Of a DNA stretch of 47,799 nucleotides, positions 30,961 through 39,806 are shown one piece after another; position 1 is the first letter of the stretch; every line of letters begins with the position of its first letter. The notes under the pieces are model-generated. The model was given only the letters and a program-made list of their open reading frames with translations. It made no database searches and was not told the origin of the DNA. The DNA lies in assembly GCA_032718475.1 (NCBI GenBank), contig JAUCBJ010007106.1, positions 1 through 47,799 on the forward strand. Direction: 5' to 3'. The translations under genes were made by a program, and so were the position numbers. Origin of the DNA: Nemertoderma westbladi. Its lineage: Eukaryota; Xenacoelomorpha; Nemertodermatida; Nemertodermatidae.

Positions 30961-31464
30961 GACTGTCCGTCCCAAAGGCTTAGATGTACTTCAGGTTTTC
31001 CTTGGAGAGTTAGGTTACTTTTACGATTGCGACTGGCTACTGTAAACACACCTTAGCAGTAACATTCACCTATAAACTCACAAATACCACACACACAACT
31101 TGTCACAAATTACACACATTCGGGCCATTTGTCCGTTAGTCAATGCCTTCCAGAATGTCACTGTATTAGTATGTATCCTTGGATACTAGTAGTGCGCTAT
31201 TTATTCCCTATGCTATTCAATGGGACAAGCTTTCTATTGTTCTTTTAACTCAATTCTAATTCTAGCGTGGTTGTTGCTATGGTGACATTATGCAAAGCTA
31301 GCGGTAGAATTAGGGTAGTTCCAATGCATACAGATCTGGGATGTTATTTAATAGTATTCTTTAATAGTCAATGTTCTGTTTTATACATGACTTTATGAAT
31401 TTTATCGGCTATTGACTATGTTTGGGAGACTTTCACACACTCATACGCATGATAAGATAAATCT
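30961..31464. other. Unique sequence left of the DNA transposon
   Basis: No gene recognised. Contains an RFX X-box-like palindrome GTTGCTATGGTGAC at 31273-31286. Confidence 0.4.
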
Positions 31465-31470
31465 CCGCTC
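31465..31470. repeat. Target-site duplication, left, of the HECT-bearing transposon
   Basis: CCGCTC, repeated exactly at 36532-36537. Confidence 0.9.
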
Positions 31471-31520
31471 TACCGTGGCTGATTGCGGCCAAAAAGCAGT
31501 TATGGTCATTTCAGAAAAAA
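31471..31520 (+). repeat. Left terminal inverted repeat (50 bp)
   Basis: Begins TACCGTGGCTGATTGCGGCC and ends GGTCATTTCAGAAAAAA; one mismatch (G for T at position 29) against the reverse complement of 36482-36531. Confidence 0.93.
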
Positions 31521-31529
31521 ACCTAAAAA

Positions 31530-31720
31530 AAAATAATTTCATTTCAATAAATATATATAATTTCATTTCAAATAAATGTAATTTCATTTCATTTCAAAAA
31601 ATGTATTTAATTTCATTTCAAATAAATGTATTTAATTTGATTTAGAATAAAAATGTAAATAATTTCATTTCAGAAAAGTATATTTAATTTCATCTCAGAT
31701 AAATGTATTAATTTTATTCT
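31530..31720 (+). repeat. Left subterminal array of ATTTCATTTCA units
   Basis: Seven or so ~25-30 bp units of AATTTCATTTCA followed by AATAAATGTATTT-like spacers. The reverse-orientation counterpart is at 36205-36425. Likely transposase-binding subterminal repeats (inference). Confidence 0.85.
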
Positions 31721-31841
31721 ACTTAATTTTTGAAATCCGCTGTTCAGTCCATCCAACATTAACATGCAGAAAGGTGTCATAATAATTTTCATTTTCATTT
31801 GTGTTCTACCACATTTCAGTAGGCCTACATTTCATAATATT

Positions 31842-32974
31842 ATGGCATCATATAACTTGAATGAAAAGTTGACTAACTATTATTGGTGTGGATTTTCGCA
31901 CCAAGAAATAAAGTCTTTACTTTCTAAAGATGGCATTGAAACATCCACAAGATCCGTACGAAGGTTGTTGGCAGATTTGGGATTAACTAGACGATACAAT
32001 CCTAACAATTTCGACGACGTCTGTCTTGCTACAGTATTAGGAATGAACTTCATACTAAAGGAACTACGTCGGGATACAGACAGATGCAACAAACGTTGCT
32101 TTACAATTACAATATATATGTTCCTCGAACAGTAGTTGCACATATTCTGAATATATTGGACCCCATGTCTGTTGCACGACGAATAGATAACAGGGTGACT
32201 CGTCGGAGTTATTTTTCTAAAGGCCCAAACTATATTCATCACATAGATGGTTGGGATAAACTTAAACAATTTGGTCTAACTGTTCACGGGGCTATAGACG
32301 GTTACAGCAGAAAACTGATGTGGTTACAATGTGGCCCGAGTAACAATGACCCACGTGTTATAGCGAATTACTTTGTGGACTGTATCCAAACTCTAGGTGG
32401 TGTACCTCATGTTATACGAAGTGATCGTGGGACAGAAAACGTTAACGTGGAATTGTTGCAACGTTTCTTTCGGTTACAACACATTGATGGCCAGGCTTTC
32501 AACAACGCTGTTTACATTTATGGAAAAAGCACTAGAAATCAGAGAATAGAGGCATGGTGGTCTAAATTCCCCATTTTAGGAATGTCGCAATGGATTGAAC
32601 ATTTTACTCAACTAGAAATGCGTGGAATTATTGACACATCCAGTCCTATATATATTGAGCTTATCCGTTTCGTTTACCTGAACTACTTACAACGCACTCT
32701 AGATAATATTACTATAAAATGGAACAGTCATCATATTAGAAAGAGTGGTCTCGTCTCTCCTGGAGGTAAGCCCGATATTCTATTTCTTGATTTGCCTAAC
32801 TATCTACACCGTGTAGATCCCGATGATTTAGAGTCAATTCGACCATTCACTGAGCATGAACCCAAACTACATGCAGATTTATGTATGCTATCACTTGATT
32901 ACATCACTCAAGTTGACCATATTCGAACTCCAATGACCTGTCAATCATTGCGGACGACTGTGCAAATACATTAA
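31842..32974 (+). pseudogene. DDE integrase-like transposase (one frameshift)
   Basis: The ATG at 31842 gives MASYNLNEKLTNYYW..., an N-terminal helix-turn-helix (HQEIKSLLSKDGIETSTRSV RRLL). The frame shifts near 32070, between KELRRD and GYRQMQQ, and continues to the stop at 32974. The catalytic core is rve-like: first Asp in HHIDGWDKL (near 32240), second in RSDRGTEN (near 32423), Glu in NQRIEAWW (near 32548), with Gly-Tyr-Ser-Arg (IDGYSRK) after beta-1 as in eukaryotic 'integrase core domain' proteins. The C-terminal part (HHIRKSGLVSPGGKPD) also matches that family as I remember it. Role: cutting and joining the transposon ends. One indel disables this copy. Confidence 0.88.
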
Positions 32975-33057
32975 CTTACCTTTTAGATAATCTAATAAAT
33001 GAATTATAATATATTGTTGTATATTAAAATAAATTAATAAATATCTTTTGTTCGTTC

Positions 33058-33240
33058 CAGATAGCTGGCGCAGGGGTCACTCGCTTTTTGCATATAGCTG
33101 TGAGGTCCCGGGTTCGATCCCGTGCTGTGCCAGCTACAATTTCGGTGCGCAAGTTACGTAAAGCGATAAAGAAAAGGGTTGGGTAGTTCACGCGGGGAGT
33201 TAGTCTGGCGCGAATTAAATTCATTAAAACCAATCAATCC
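33058..33240 (+). mobile_element. tRNA-derived SINE between the two transposon genes
   Basis: A-box TGGCGCAGGGG (33066-33076) and B-box GGTTCGATCC (33111-33120), 34 nt apart as in a tRNA, followed by a non-tRNA body and an A-rich end. The T-stem is imperfect and no clean cloverleaf forms, so it is a SINE head, not a tRNA gene. The 5' AGCTGGC pairs with GCCAGCT at about 33129-33135. Confidence 0.65.
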
Positions 33241-33303
33241 GTTACATATTATTCCTAGTTATCAACACTAAAAATTAGTAACAACAAAAAGTGTATAAAC
33301 TTT

Positions 33304-33401
33304 ATACAGCAGAGTAACTTAATTATTATTTAAGGTCGTTTTAAATACAACATAATTATGTACTACAGTATTAAATAATAATTAATTTTACTCTGCTGTA
33401 T
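33304..33401. repeat. ~100-bp hairpin between the convergent genes
   Basis: ATACAGCAGAGTAACTTAAT... at 33304-33333 is the inverse of 33371-33401 (TTACTCTGCTGTAT end), with about 37 bp between. It lies where both transcripts would end. It may be a tiny MITE or a bidirectional termination structure. Confidence 0.75.
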
Positions 33402-33569
33402 CAAATATGCATTATGATAAAAAACGATAAGGATCTTGAAGTAAACTTGAATCAATTTCAAAATGCAACTATAACTATAACAAACGGAAAATAACACTAA
33501 AACAGTATATATACATACTGTACATACAATATGAGTTGTTACTACAGTATCTACAAGAAACGGTTCAAT

Positions 33570-35738
33570 TTAAGGCATTCCAAATTCTTTACTGTTAAGA
33601 ATATCATCGAACAATATTTCAGCAAATTCTTTGGCCGATGGCAGTATATAGCGATCGTTTAATGGAAATCGAATAACTTTTCCACATGTATCCGCTCGCA
33701 CGCGTCTTCCAGTATCACCCACATCCGTTCGATCAAATTCTATGCGACCCTCCCCTTGAAAGGTTGGATATTGTGAACCGCTACCGAATTGCAATATATC
33801 TCCCAGAGATAGAACAACAGTACGAGAATCTCCATCATCATCAACAACAACTGTTGATAACTCCTGTTTACCGACTCGTTTTAAAAACTGGTAAAATTTA
33901 AATGTAATAATCGTCGTCTCCTTTTCACGCTCTCGCGATCGTTCTGTACTCAAGTAGTTTGGTACAAAGCACAGCTTAACTTCCTCGTAGGTGACCTCGC
34001 GATGGGCAAGTAACTTACAGCTTTCTTCAGGAAATGACGTCATTATATAATAAACACCATATGACTTGAGGCCTTCCCGAAAGCAGGCAATTTCTTCTGA
34101 GGCAGAACAGTAGACAATGTGGCGTGTGATTAATTGAACCACCTTTGTTTTATCCTCAAATGGTATATTAGCATTATTAATTCCCATATCGAAGCGTTCT
34201 GGGAAATCAGCCAAGCAACGAGTAAACGATTCAGCTGTGTCTGCCAAGTTCAGGGATGCTAGTTTTTGTAAACACTCTTCATCCTGAGGGATTTCATTTA
34301 AATCTGGATAAATTGGTAAATTCATTATCGCCCGGGCAGTTGATTGGCTAAAACAGTGTGGTCCGGCTTCACCATTAATTAAGGCCAGAGCAGCTAATTT
34401 TCCAAGGTTTTTGTATTTATCCAATTCACATTGATTGTGCCGAAAGAGGAAGTTCGGATACACTCCCCGAAATAACATCGGCGGTTGGGTAGAGAAAAAC
34501 AGCGAAAATAACTCTCTTAGGGGACCACCAGTGTCCACTGCCAATTCACCTATAAACTTTACCATCACTACTGGAGAAGTAATATCATCAGTTTCTAGAA
34601 ACTCATAAAGGTTGTCAACCAGTTGACATCGCGGCACCTCGATCACAGTGTGGGATGGATTTGCAACCTTCCAAGAATCATAAGTCTTTGAAATAGTGCC
34701 CTTGAAATCCGTGCTGTCGACTTCAAAGGTGAGGAGGTCTGCATTATCACTCACAACTATATATTGTGAAGGCTCTTGAACTTCAAGAATTGGAGAAGAA
34801 TCACTACTGGGTGGCTGTGTCTCCAAATTAAAATGTTGTGCACGTAAATTCCTGACATGTTCAATCAGTGGTAGAGGATCCGGATTATCTTCTTTTTGTA
34901 CCTCTGGAGGAACCTCTTCAACTTCATCAATATCATCGACATCCAGAATCTTGGCCGCATCTATTTGTTCTGATTCCTCAAAGTCTGCGAGTGTGCAGCA
35001 GCGAAAACAATACATTTCGTCTCTCGGCCGAGATGTTCCACATTCTGGACATATTAGACGCCTCAATGGTAGTTCTCGAGGGTTGATGTTCTTGTCACAT
35101 GATTCGTTACCATCAGATGGTTGAATATCGATAGAGGTTGATGAGATATCCTCACGTTTCAGTCTACAAATTATATTAATTTTAGGCATACCTACAATAC
35201 AACGTTCTTCTATATAATGATTGATTTGTATAGCTCTCAACACTATCATCTAAAGAATCAACGGCAGTAAATATATATTCATCCTTCATGTAGGGTTTGT
35301 TGAATTTTTTTAGGGTGTTGCAAATTCCATCAGGAAATACTTTGTTAACAATGAAATCCCTAATTTCATTCATTGGCAGATTCATTTGAAGTTGCAGTCG
35401 AACTAGATTTGATGCCCCCATCGGACTTATGAGCAATTGAGATCCATTGCCAGTGTCAACACTAATCCGACAGGTTACGATCTTTGTACCTACCCTCGGG
35501 CGACCAAGTCGTTTTTTGTTACGGCGAGGGGTATTACAGTAATTAGCTGCCTATTGCGGCTAACTGATGATAAAGTTGCAATGTCGTCAACACTCATTCC
35601 TTCACTTGCACTCGATGTATTGGTAGTCTCAGTTGGCGATCCTCTGACACTCGCAATATCATTGACTTGTGTAATGAAGCTTCGTCTTACATTTGCTAAT
35701 CGCAATTGATGAAGCTGATAGTCTGAGTTTGTGGACAT
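33570..35738 (-). pseudogene. HECT-type E3 ubiquitin ligase (two frameshifts near the N-terminus)
   Basis: ATG at 35738 (MSTNSDYQLHQLRLANV...). After SRNRQ (about 35.55 kb) the frame changes to NTPRRNKKRLGRPRVG, an AT-hook-like segment, then MGASNLVRLQLQMNLP; near 35.22 kb it changes again and runs intact to 33570. The last frame (559 codons) has a zinc ribbon (CPECG ... CFRCC, near residue 70), an acidic linker, then a HECT domain: VKFIGELAVDTGGPLRELFS in the N-lobe and RADTCGKVIRFP with the catalytic Cys near residue 520, about 38 residues from the end. The family charges ubiquitin from E2 onto this Cys and transfers it to substrates. Closest in style to G2E3-like divergent HECT proteins. 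Its location inside the TIRs makes it transposon cargo. Confidence 0.88.
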
Positions 35739-36204
35739 CCTCCCTCACCCTCATCAATAATCAATAAAAGATGGGTGAGTCTATAGTAGTAGGTTTATTA
35801 TGTAATCTGAGAGTAAGGCTGTCAGACGGGCTATTCGGTCCGCTGTTTGCTCATTAGTGGATTGGATTAAATTACCATAGTGTCCAACCGAAACTGAAAC
35901 AATATGCCTATTGAAATATAAAATTCTGTAGGCCTAAGTGATAGGACTTATGCTACACAAGGACATTAAGATTAACTTGCCCTGTAACAGGCTGCAGGAA
36001 GACAGGGCTGTTTATAGGCCTATACAGTAGTTTAATCTTCACAAATGCAATGCAGTAAAGATACATACTTAACATTTAATTTAGTATCATTACAGTACGT
36101 TCATGTATTATTGGCATACTGGTACCGGTACCGGTACAGTAGCCTCTAAAGGCAACATAAGAACTGATAGGATAAGAAGAATGCAGGACTCAGGTATATG
36201 CTGT

Positions 36205-36425
36205 CTGTCATTCATTTTTTGAAATGAAAATAATTACATTTCCCTGAAATGAAATTATATACATTTTTTGAAATTAAAATAATTAGGCCTACATTTTCTG
36301 AAATTAAATTAAATACATTTTTTGAAATGAAATTATATACATTTTTTGAAATGAAAATAATTACTTTTCTGAAATTAAATTAAATAGGCCTACATTTTTT
36401 GAAATGAAATTATATACTTTTTTTT
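36205..36425 (-). repeat. Right subterminal array of TGAAATGAAATT units
   Basis: Eight or so units of TTTTTTGAAATGAAATTATA type, the reverse of the left array at 31530-31720. Some units carry AGGCCTACATTTT spacers. Confidence 0.85.
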
Positions 36426-36429
36426 GTTG

Positions 36430-36465
36430 CTGAAATGAGCATAAATGTTTTTTGGCCGCAATCAG
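36430..36465 (-). repeat. Internal duplicate of the right terminal repeat
   Basis: CTGAAATGAGCATAAATG... to ...GGCCGCAATCAG repeats 36488-36523 with two differences. The right end therefore carries a tandem partial copy of its terminal repeat. Confidence 0.9.
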
Positions 36466-36481
36466 AAATGAAATTATATAC

Positions 36482-36531
36482 TTTTTTCTGAAATGACCAT
36501 AAATGCTTTTTGGCCGCAATCAGCCACGGTA
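36482..36531 (-). repeat. Right terminal inverted repeat (50 bp)
   Basis: Ends GGCCGCAATCAGCCACGGTA; reverse complement of 31471-31520 with one mismatch. Confidence 0.93.
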
Positions 36532-36537
36532 CCGCTC
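36532..36537. repeat. Target-site duplication, right, of the HECT-bearing transposon
   Basis: CCGCTC, identical to 31465-31470. Confidence 0.9.
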
Positions 36538-36659
36538 CCTTGATCTATTAATTAATGGAATTTTGGGAACTTTATAAATTGCGTAAAAATGGCAATTTAT
36601 TAAATTCATTAAAAGGCATGAATTTAAATTTATTCCCTGAAATTTTATTATTTGATAAT

Positions 36660-36965
36660 TAAATGGACATATTTTGATTCTAGAACATGTCTAGGGACAC
36701 AAGATCCTTAATTCTATGACAATTGTCTTTTTTAAGAATATCGGTAAATGCTACGATATCTTAATTGACTAGAATTGTTGAAGGATCTGAATTTTACAAA
36801 TTTTGATTTATTAGATTTGCAAATATTAAATAATTAATATTTGAGATGGGCACCGATTTATTCCAGAACTTGTCTGGGGACGTTAACCACTGATTCTAGA
36901 AATTGTCTTTCAAGTATATCGGTGGGTGCCGCGATATCTTAATCGACTAGAATTACAGATGGTCA
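36660..36965. repeat. Two-copy degenerate direct repeat (about 100 bp)
   Basis: 36681-36780 and 36861-36958 share CAGAAC(A/T)TGTCT(A/G)GGGAC, AATTGTCTTT, AAGTATATCGGT, GCGATATCTTAAT and GACTAGAATT. Their ~180-bp spacing suggests an old tandem duplication. No coding potential. Confidence 0.7.
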
Positions 36966-37519
36966 AAGGGTTTAACAGATTTATTTTGCGTTATACGCTA
37001 CTGTTAAAGGGACATCACGCTACTATATGTATTATTTAATATACGGTATGAGAGCAATATCGCACGAAGCAATGTCAGTGTGAAGAGGCAAGTCGTTTCC
37101 AAGGTCTACCCAGAGCTTGGTTTAGCCGAGACACGAGGATCTGAACTTTGCATTCCTAATACTCTGCCTACCAATAATACTTAAATATAGTAGTGGCTTT
37201 ATTGTACTTTAATAAGTACGGCTATTTCATCTTACTGTAGTTACGTATTTATAATAGAATACGGGCAGTAAGGAAAGAGAAAAAATAATTATTTCTTCGC
37301 CGTCTCTCTAAATATAATATAAGTGATTACGTACGTAATAAACACGAACATATGGCACTATTCTACAAAATAATCGCTAAATAATATTCTACTAAATTAA
37401 ATAAAACGATTATAATAAAATTACATAGTAATACATACATAAATATAAAAATAATAATACAGTCCAGCTCACCAACAGAGTGCCATCGGATCCGATCTGA
37501 ACCGATCGGATCCAACAGC

Positions 37520-37625
37520 TTCAAACACTTTCAGACAAACTCCAACAGTCCAACAACTTCAAACAGATTCAGACAGTTTCAAACAGATTCAGACAGTTTC
37601 AAACAGAATCAGACAACTTCCAACA
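37520..37625 (+). repeat. Subterminal CTTCAAACAGATTCAGACAG array, left
   Basis: About nine ~10-bp units alternating TTCAAACA and TTCAGACA with AGT/ACT/AGA linkers. Confidence 0.85.
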
Positions 37626-38425
37626 ACCTGTCAATCACTCCACCCACACTCAACCGCAACCCCAACTCAACTCCCATCTTCTTGCGCGCAGATAGAATGA
37701 AAGCGTTTGAAACTACTAAAGGAACTCCATTCATAAAGCCACAACAACGACAGAGTGGACTGGCCACTGGCGGCGCCCTTGAACATTCACACTGTAACTT
37801 AAGCCGACCTGAAGGAACAGCCCATTAGTGAGGTCGGTATTTCTCTTTATTCCTGCCGCTATCTTTGAATAACACAATAGCAGAAAGCTAACCAGTGGTC
37901 TACCCCCAATACAAGAAAGACAAGTTGGCTACCATTGAAATGAATGGGGAATGGAATTCTGTGTTCACATACTAATGTTGCTTTGGGTTGGTCTAGAGCC
38001 ATACAATAGAGCTTTACGGAAATACACTTCCAAAGAGCCAAGCAGTGGCGGTATAGGTCCAAAATGCCCATGTAGAATTTCTTCGAATAAGGCTCAATTT
38101 CTTTAAGTTACATTAATTAAAATACTGATAAATATATTTTGCTTTTCGCAGGAGGGACAGTATCCCCCTCTACAGTTAACATAGTGTTCGTACATGTGTT
38201 AGTTATATCGTTGCGTTTATTTATATTTATACAGGTTTGGATATGATCTCTACTAGTTTGATTTTTGTTTTGTCAATTAATTAATTGTGCGGTTAATTTG
38301 TCAATCACAGCCTTAATTGGCTACATTGCTTATTGTATGAATGAATATAATTTAGTTATTAAGACATTATTTTAATTAGTATCTGTTGTGATTAGGTCTA
38401 CCTTTTACATAACAACAGTACGTCA

Positions 38426-38553
38426 ATGGCGGATATACTACTACTACTAAGTCGAGCGAACTCGGACAGTGGAAATGAGATCCTTCCAGGCTTCCCGATT
38501 CTCCATAGTTGTCGCAATTGCGTTTCTCCCAAGTTCAGAGATGGCGGATATAC
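38426..38553 (-). mobile_element. Very short LINE-A 3' end with 13-bp target duplication
   Basis: 38439-38540 (102 bp) starts with CTA repeats then the last ~90 bp of LINE-A (matches 14541-14633 closely). Flanked by ATGGCGGATATAC at 38426-38438 and 38541-38553. A target-primed insertion truncated almost immediately. Confidence 0.9.
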
Positions 38554-39464
38554 ATTACATCATAATATGGCATGGCAGTCACGTGAAAACAAGGGCCTTT
38601 ACATTCCCAATTCTCTATCTAACGTAGGGCCCCGTCCCTACGTCCACCCTCCCTTGTGAAGGGCTAGGGGGGACTTTCGACCCATCATTACTAAAGGGTA
38701 GTGATAATATTCAAAATAAGTTTTCCCATGTATACGTAATTTTATTCTTAAATAGGTACTTGTTTGTTCCAAAATTCTGCCTAAATGCTGCCTTACGCAA
38801 TGTTAAATAATTTATTGTTCTCGAATATTTATTACGTAACTAGGGAACCGCTTAACTACAAACCAATATTGGATATGGAGTTCCGTTTCGAAGTTCGCCT
38901 TGCAGAGACTAAAGTTGCAATAACTTTTGAGTGTGTGAATGTAATTTACTCAAATAGGGCAGGTGCGCGAAAAAATAGTTGGGCTAGAAGTATTACGTGT
39001 AAACCTTTTCATTTCGATGCTCCTTCAACACAACTAATAAAATTAACCAAAAATATTTTTTTCACTCATTGTAATTATATTTACTGTTTGCTTAATCTGT
39101 TTGTGTTTATATCTGTTTATGTGCAGTATTTAGTGCCCTACGTCAAAGAAACTAATATATTTATAGAATTATTTACATTTCTAATTAAATTAAGGAATTA
39201 AAAACGTGTTGGTGTTATTATATTCATTTATCGGAATTTATATTATAGGAATTTATTATTCGTTTATGCATTCTAGTTAATTAATTGATATAATTAACGA
39301 CATAATTATGTAAATAAAAATTGTTAAATGAAACAAATCTTTGTTTCGGTTTATAATTGACAATAGCACACCCTCACAATCACTTCAAATTGAGAGTTAA
39401 AGAGATTGACATTTTGTTAATGAACTACGCTTTTGTAAGGCATTGGCAAATTCCAACAAATTCC

Positions 39465-39625
39465 GATGGCGTCAAACATCTTCAGACAACTTCAAACAGT
39501 TTCAGACAATTTCAGACAACTTCAAACAACTTCAGACAACTTCAGATAGCTTCCAACAACATCCAACAGAAATTTCAAACACTTTCAGACGGATTTCAGA
39601 CAGATTCAGATGGGCTCCAACAGAC
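39465..39625 (+). repeat. Subterminal CTTCAGACAACTTCAAACA array, right
   Basis: More than ten ~10-bp units related to the array at 37520-37625, in the same plus-strand orientation, unlike the terminal repeats, which are inverted. Confidence 0.85.
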
Positions 39626-39806
39626 TAAACTTGTTGGAAATATTTTCTCCAACAGAATCAAACAGTACTAAATCTCCGTAGGTTAGCATTGTGCTTGTTT
39701 GAAGCTGTCGGAGTGTGTTGGATCCGATCGGATCCGATGGCACTCTGTTGGTGAGCGGGACTGTATAATATAAAATAATCGAGTCACACGCCCACTCCGA
39801 ACGATA

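Larger units (their letters stand above)
31471..36531. mobile_element. Complete DNA transposon carrying a DDE integrase and a HECT E3 ligase gene
   Basis: 5,061 bp between perfect 6-bp duplications (CCGCTC at 31465-31470 and 36532-36537). Terminal inverted repeats of 50 bp (31471-31520 and 36482-36531) match at 49 positions and begin TACCGTGGCTGATTGCGGCC. Just inside lie inverted arrays of AATTTCATTTCA-type units (31530-31720; 36205-36425). Two genes converge: integrase-like transposase (plus, 31842-32974) and HECT ligase (minus, 33570-35738), with a SINE and a 100-bp hairpin between them. A 6-bp duplication and TAC...GTA termini fit what I recall of the IS3EU superfamily, but that assignment is from memory. 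Both genes contain frameshifts, so this copy is recently inactivated or relies on other copies. Confidence 0.9.
37460..39763. mobile_element. Non-autonomous TIR transposon (2,304 bp) with TA duplication
   Basis: Ends are inverted: CAGTCCAGCTCACCAACAGA at 37460 and, reversed, CAGTCCCGCTCACCAACAGA at 39763, continuing to GATCCGATC (38 bp with one mismatch); the left arm then has a 10-bp insertion before GGATCCAACA. Both sides are bounded by TA, as in Tc1/mariner-like insertions. Subterminal arrays of CTTCAAACA/TTCAGACAG units lie at 37520-37625 and 39465-39625, in the same orientation at both ends. The interior has no transposase; it includes a short LINE-A 3' end (38439-38540) and otherwise unrecognised DNA. 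It appears nested in the BEL 3' LTR. Confidence 0.85.
36970..39790 (-). other. Probable 3' LTR of the BEL/Pao element, split by a nested transposon
   Basis: Downstream of the BEL stop (39807) the minus strand has a purine-rich GGAGTGGGCG followed by TGTGACTCG (39788), a plausible polypurine tract and LTR start. The sequence is then broken by the TIR element 37460-39763 and continues on the other side, with an AATAAAGCC polyadenylation-like signal near 37196-37204. The LTR end cannot be fixed because the 5' LTR is outside the window. Confidence 0.4.

Noticed and set aside
33058-33140. tRNA gene
   Set aside because: A and B boxes are good, but the T-stem and acceptor do not fold into a proper cloverleaf and a non-tRNA body follows; called a SINE head instead.
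38785-39201. Plus ORF of 138 codons inside the TIR element
   Set aside because: AT-rich, hydrophobic, no motif and no transposase features; probably chance.
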